From Rhizoclosmatium globosum (Eukaryota; Chytridiomycota; Chytridiomycetes; Chytridiales; Chytriomycetaceae), in NCBI GenBank assembly GCA_002104985.1, contig MCGO01000082.1:1-64000 (forward strand): 64,000 bases of DNA. The letters are read 5' to 3'. The notes under the pieces were generated by a model, which was not told the DNA's origin, searched no databases, and worked only from the letters and a program-made list of their open reading frames with translations. Shown piece after piece: positions 60,475 through 64,000 of the stretch. The position numbers and the translations under genes are program-made. Positions within the stretch are counted from its first letter, which is position 1. Every line of letters starts with the position of its first letter.

Positions 60475-63400
60475 ATGGCGGCAGAGCATCTCCCCAACAT
60501 TGCCGAGCAGCTAGTTGCTATGGAAGGCACCGCGACGCAAGTGCGACTGTCAGCCATGAACAATCTCTTGAAAGAGCTTCGGATATCGCCGACTTCAGCA
60601 ACGACTGTCCCGTCAAACGCCGATGTCATTCGAAGGTCCACTCCCCATCCAAACTTACCACCCACCACAGCCAACCCACTCATACAACTCCCAATAGCCT
60701 ACGCATTTGCCTTACTGACAACGGCAAAGAAATCCGAGCCAACGGGTTCCGTATTTTAAGACACATAGTGATCAGCCAGGGACTGAGCACAGTCCGCCTT
60801 TCGATGGCTCTTGGAATCGATGTCTTTCTCGTGCGTGCACTTACTCGGGATCATCGGTAACCCTCTCGAAGGCCTGAGACTATCTGTCCCCACTCAATTG
60901 ACACAACACATCCAGATACGACATTGAACGTGAACAAGCCATGAAAATGGTTCGCGCTTTTCTGGATATTGAAGGTGCTGTCCAGGATATGAGCTTTTCT
61001 CTCATTCGTCTGTTGGTGGCTCTGGCTGAGAACCCTGATGATAAACTGCGTGTCGTTGCGCTTGAGACCATTTGCGAAATCGCCATCTTGAATACGGAAC
61101 TTCTTGCAAAGTGTGGAGGCATTCGTGTTATCTTTGGAGCGTTGGGCGAAACCTTCGCGAAGCCAGCTGTCAATCAGATCCTTGTATCAACCATCATGTT
61201 TTTGCTGGATTCTGAATCTTCGAGGATCTATATTAGACCTGATGTAGAGCTTGAGGTTTGAAGTGGGGATATTGGTACGATTTGCTTATTCTCGTGACAG
61301 GCCATTATTTCATGTCTCTCTGACCCCCTGATGTCATATGATCGCATCAAAACATGTATTTATGTTCTATCTTTGATTATGAAGACCTGGACTGGTGTTT
61401 TCTTCTTGTGTATGAACAAGAAACGAAGTATGAAAGCTGTTATGGATTGTTTGAAGCTACCCAACGATGTCTCCCAAACTGCTATTCTGGAATTAATTTT
61501 TGGAGTCTTGGGAATGAAAGTCAAAGGCGGAAGCGGTTCAGGAAAAGGAGGAAGAGGTTTGTTTGCGATGTTTGACGGCTTCGTTCATGACTTTCAACTA
61601 GACCAAAATGCACTCACCAACTATGTGGTTGAGTATGAAACGCTGCCTGATCGTGATGGAAACAGTTTATATCATTCTCAATGTATTTGGCTGATGGTCT
61701 TCCTTGATTCTGGATTGCTGGAGGTATTGACCCGTTTGACCCACCACGTTCGCCTCAAATTTTACGCAAACTAGACACTTTCACATACTGCTCACAGTGA
61801 TAGCAAAGATATTGTGATGCTATCGACGATTCTTGCAAGCGAAATTCAAAAACTATCACGAAATCTCCCTGACACATACGCAACTCGTATTCAATCTATG
61901 TCGTCACTTTTCGAGATGGCTTCAGACTTTTCAAATGAATTTGACCGACATTGTGCAACCGCGGCCTTCTCACATATTGACGCATTCTATGAAACAGCAA
62001 ATTCCATTCGCTTTGCGGATGTCAAAGAAGTTGTTAGTGGAACAATTGATAACAACTCGTTTAGAAGCACTGTAGCTGATGCTGATAAAGTCTTCATGAG
62101 AGAATCAGCCAAATGGCCATGGGACTTTGTGAACGATTTTCTATTGATTTTGTTGAATAATTCTGGTCGTGCAGAGGAAGTCTTGAGGTCCACGAAAGCA
62201 TTGAAACGTCTACTGAGCTTTTTCAAGCCGTTTGGGTCTGGTTTTCTTGCCAATATGAAAGAGACCGATGTTAATATGCTCAAGACGATTGGCTGCAATC
62301 TGATGAAGGTGTTATTATCCTGTGCCGACGGTATGAAACTATTGACGGAGAGCAAGTTTATGCTGGAGATTTCAGAAGAATTCAACAGGGCAATCGATCC
62401 CGTAAGTTTCGAAACTGTGGACTTTGGGTATTTAAAATGTACTAGGCAAACGAACCACTTCCCGCGGATGCTTTATTCTCAAAAAATCGAATGCAGAATT
62501 ATGCAAGTGATATCTATTTCCATCTGCTTGCAGAATTCTCAAATTCTCTGGCTGGGTTGAGCATCTTACACCGCTACAAGATCTTCAACATGTTTTACGT
62601 CATTGCTGAGCTTCAAACTCGTGAAGACCTGATAAAATCACTCATCAATAGCTTTGATTTCACGAATGACGGACACGAGCGTGTGATTTTGTCAAAGCTG
62701 ATGACATCGTCCGAAAAGACATTCCGATTATACGCTACTGACGTCGCTGGAAAATTACTCATTTCCACACATGATAGTGACACACGTTTGTGGTGCGTTG
62801 GCACGTTGGTAACCCAAACCTATGATTCTTGTGAGTGTGCCTGCCCATCATGTTTGAATACTAACTACCCTTAAAATACAGCGAAAGAAATTCGAGACAA
62901 GGCTAAAATTAGTTTGGAGTCTGCCTGTGAAATCCCTGGTGTTGTGGAAGCAATTTTATCTCAAAATCCTGCATACCACCTTGATGCTCTGACAAATCTA
63001 ATCTATATGAGGTTCTTGCGATTTCCTGCTGGATTTTCCTACCTTCAAAGCCATGAATATATTGTTGGAGAACTTAACTTTTGGGTTCAAGTGAGTTTGA
63101 GGTTTTGGATTTTAATTACTTAATGCAAACACAGTATGGAATGTTCAATTACGTCACACGTGTGGAACTATTGCTTGAAGAAAAGTACAAAAAGCAGCCT
63201 GCCGTATCAGGAACGCCGCTGGCATTTCCAATTCACTTCTACGGCGAGCTTGCAAAGACACCTGCTGGGCGGGATTTACTCGAAGAGTCTGGTCACTTTG
63301 ATATGTTCGTAAACGTCATCCGCGAAAACAATTACTCGAATTATGATATGTTAATGTGTTTAAAGGCTTGTCTGTGGGCAGTTGTGAGTGTGATTCCGAC

Positions 63401-64000
63401 ATTGACGTACACCTGCTCATTATTTAAATAGGGACACATTGGGTCTTCCAGTATTGGCATGGAGTTCTTGCGAAAGTCCAACATAGTTGCTGATATTGTC
63501 AAACTGTCGTCAACTGCAGGAATTCTGTCTTTGAGAGGGTACATAAACCGTTGATCATCCGTATAGAACTTCTAACTTTATTATATTAGTACCTGTGTTT
63601 ATGTCTTGAGTTTCCTAGGTCATTGTCCTGCTGGAATGGAGGAGCTTGAGAAGAATGGCTGGAACGTTCTTCCAGGCCGAAAACAAACAGCCATCGCGTT
63701 TCCAGTTGACATTGAGAGCCTAATTAATGTAGAACCGTGGGAATTCAAGGGAGCATGGACCAGTGAAAAAGTGAATATGGCAAAATTCAACCAGCGACAT
63801 CCAGTTGAACAGGAGATTCTAAAGAATGTTGGAACTTTGTCTAACCACGTCCTTGCGAAAGGATCCCTGAAAGCCATTGGCCGGTTTGTGTTTTTGTCCT
63901 GTTGTATGTGTTCAGTTCATGAAGTGTTTGACTAGGGCACAAATGGAATACCCGGAATTCTTCCGACGTGTTTCACTGTATATTTCCATCATGTCTTTAA
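60475..64000 (+). CDS. Rictor (TORC2 subunit; Ste20/Tsc11/Avo3 type), 5' part; runs off the window end
   Basis: Rictor is the defining scaffold of TOR complex 2. ATG 60475 opens MAAEHLPNIAEQLVAME. A one-base shift at about 60690 leads to LRICLTDNGKEIRANGF and RILRHIVISQGLSTVRL. ERAQ-like EREQAMKMVRAFLDIEG, DKLRVVALETICEIAIL, LLAKCGGIRVIFGALGE and YIRPDVELE (Rictor N) follow, then YDRIKTCIYVLSLI. The middle domain includes MLKTIGCNLMKVLLSCA. The Rictor V domain is clear: FVNVIRENNYSNYDMLM, CLKACLWAV, GHIGSSSIGMEFLRK, ILSLRG, and EELEKNGWNVLPGRKQT. About ten short introns. The remaining C-terminus lies outside. Confidence 0.88.

Overview
The window is nuclear DNA from a zoosporic (flagellated) fungus, most likely a chytrid. 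Genes lie on both strands with very short intergenic gaps and many 40-90 bp GT-AG introns. Fungal genes (FZO1-type mitofusin, Pho85/CDK5 kinase, COA1, V-ATPase subunit H, RAM2, Dal5-type MFS) sit beside cilium genes that non-flagellated fungi have lost (SPEF2/CPC1-like, BBS2, ropporin/RSP11-like, UNC119, a TSNAXIP1/C6orf118-type coiled coil). Crinkler-type effectors and an L-domain LRR protein also fit a chytrid. The species cannot be named from the sequence.

Layout: 1-7 kb, three arrestin-domain genes around an unidentified multi-pass membrane protein. 7-10.2 kb, two divergent CAX-type Ca2+/H+ antiporters, one with a degenerate catalytic motif. 10.3-31.9 kb, TLC-domain protein, SPEF2-like, VMA13, COA1, NUF2, BBS2, FZO1, ARFRP1/ARL3, RMC1 and the ropporin-like gene. 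32-42 kb, ribosomal uL22, TSNAXIP1-type protein, UNC119, farnesyltransferase alpha, CDK5/Pho85 and a long coiled-coil gene. 42-53.8 kb, one giant minus-strand nucleoporin gene. 53.8-64 kb, LRR protein, MFS transporter, two Crinkler-type genes and the 5' part of Rictor, which runs off the end.

The standout is the nucleoporin gene (41985-53758). I read three tandem Nup159/Nup214-type beta-propellers joined in frame, five RanBP2-type zinc fingers, FG/FxFG repeats, a complete cyclophilin domain and a Nup214-like coiled coil in one predicted protein of about 3,450 residues. In animals these parts are split between Nup214 and Nup358/RanBP2.

A caution covers the whole window. Many clearly conserved genes change frame by exactly one missing base, often in a homopolymer run (for example inside the cyclophilin, CAX, TLC, Rictor and coiled-coil genes). 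This looks like systematic assembly error, so I annotate these as genes rather than pseudogenes. Exon joins are read by eye, and gene ends are more reliable than internal boundaries.
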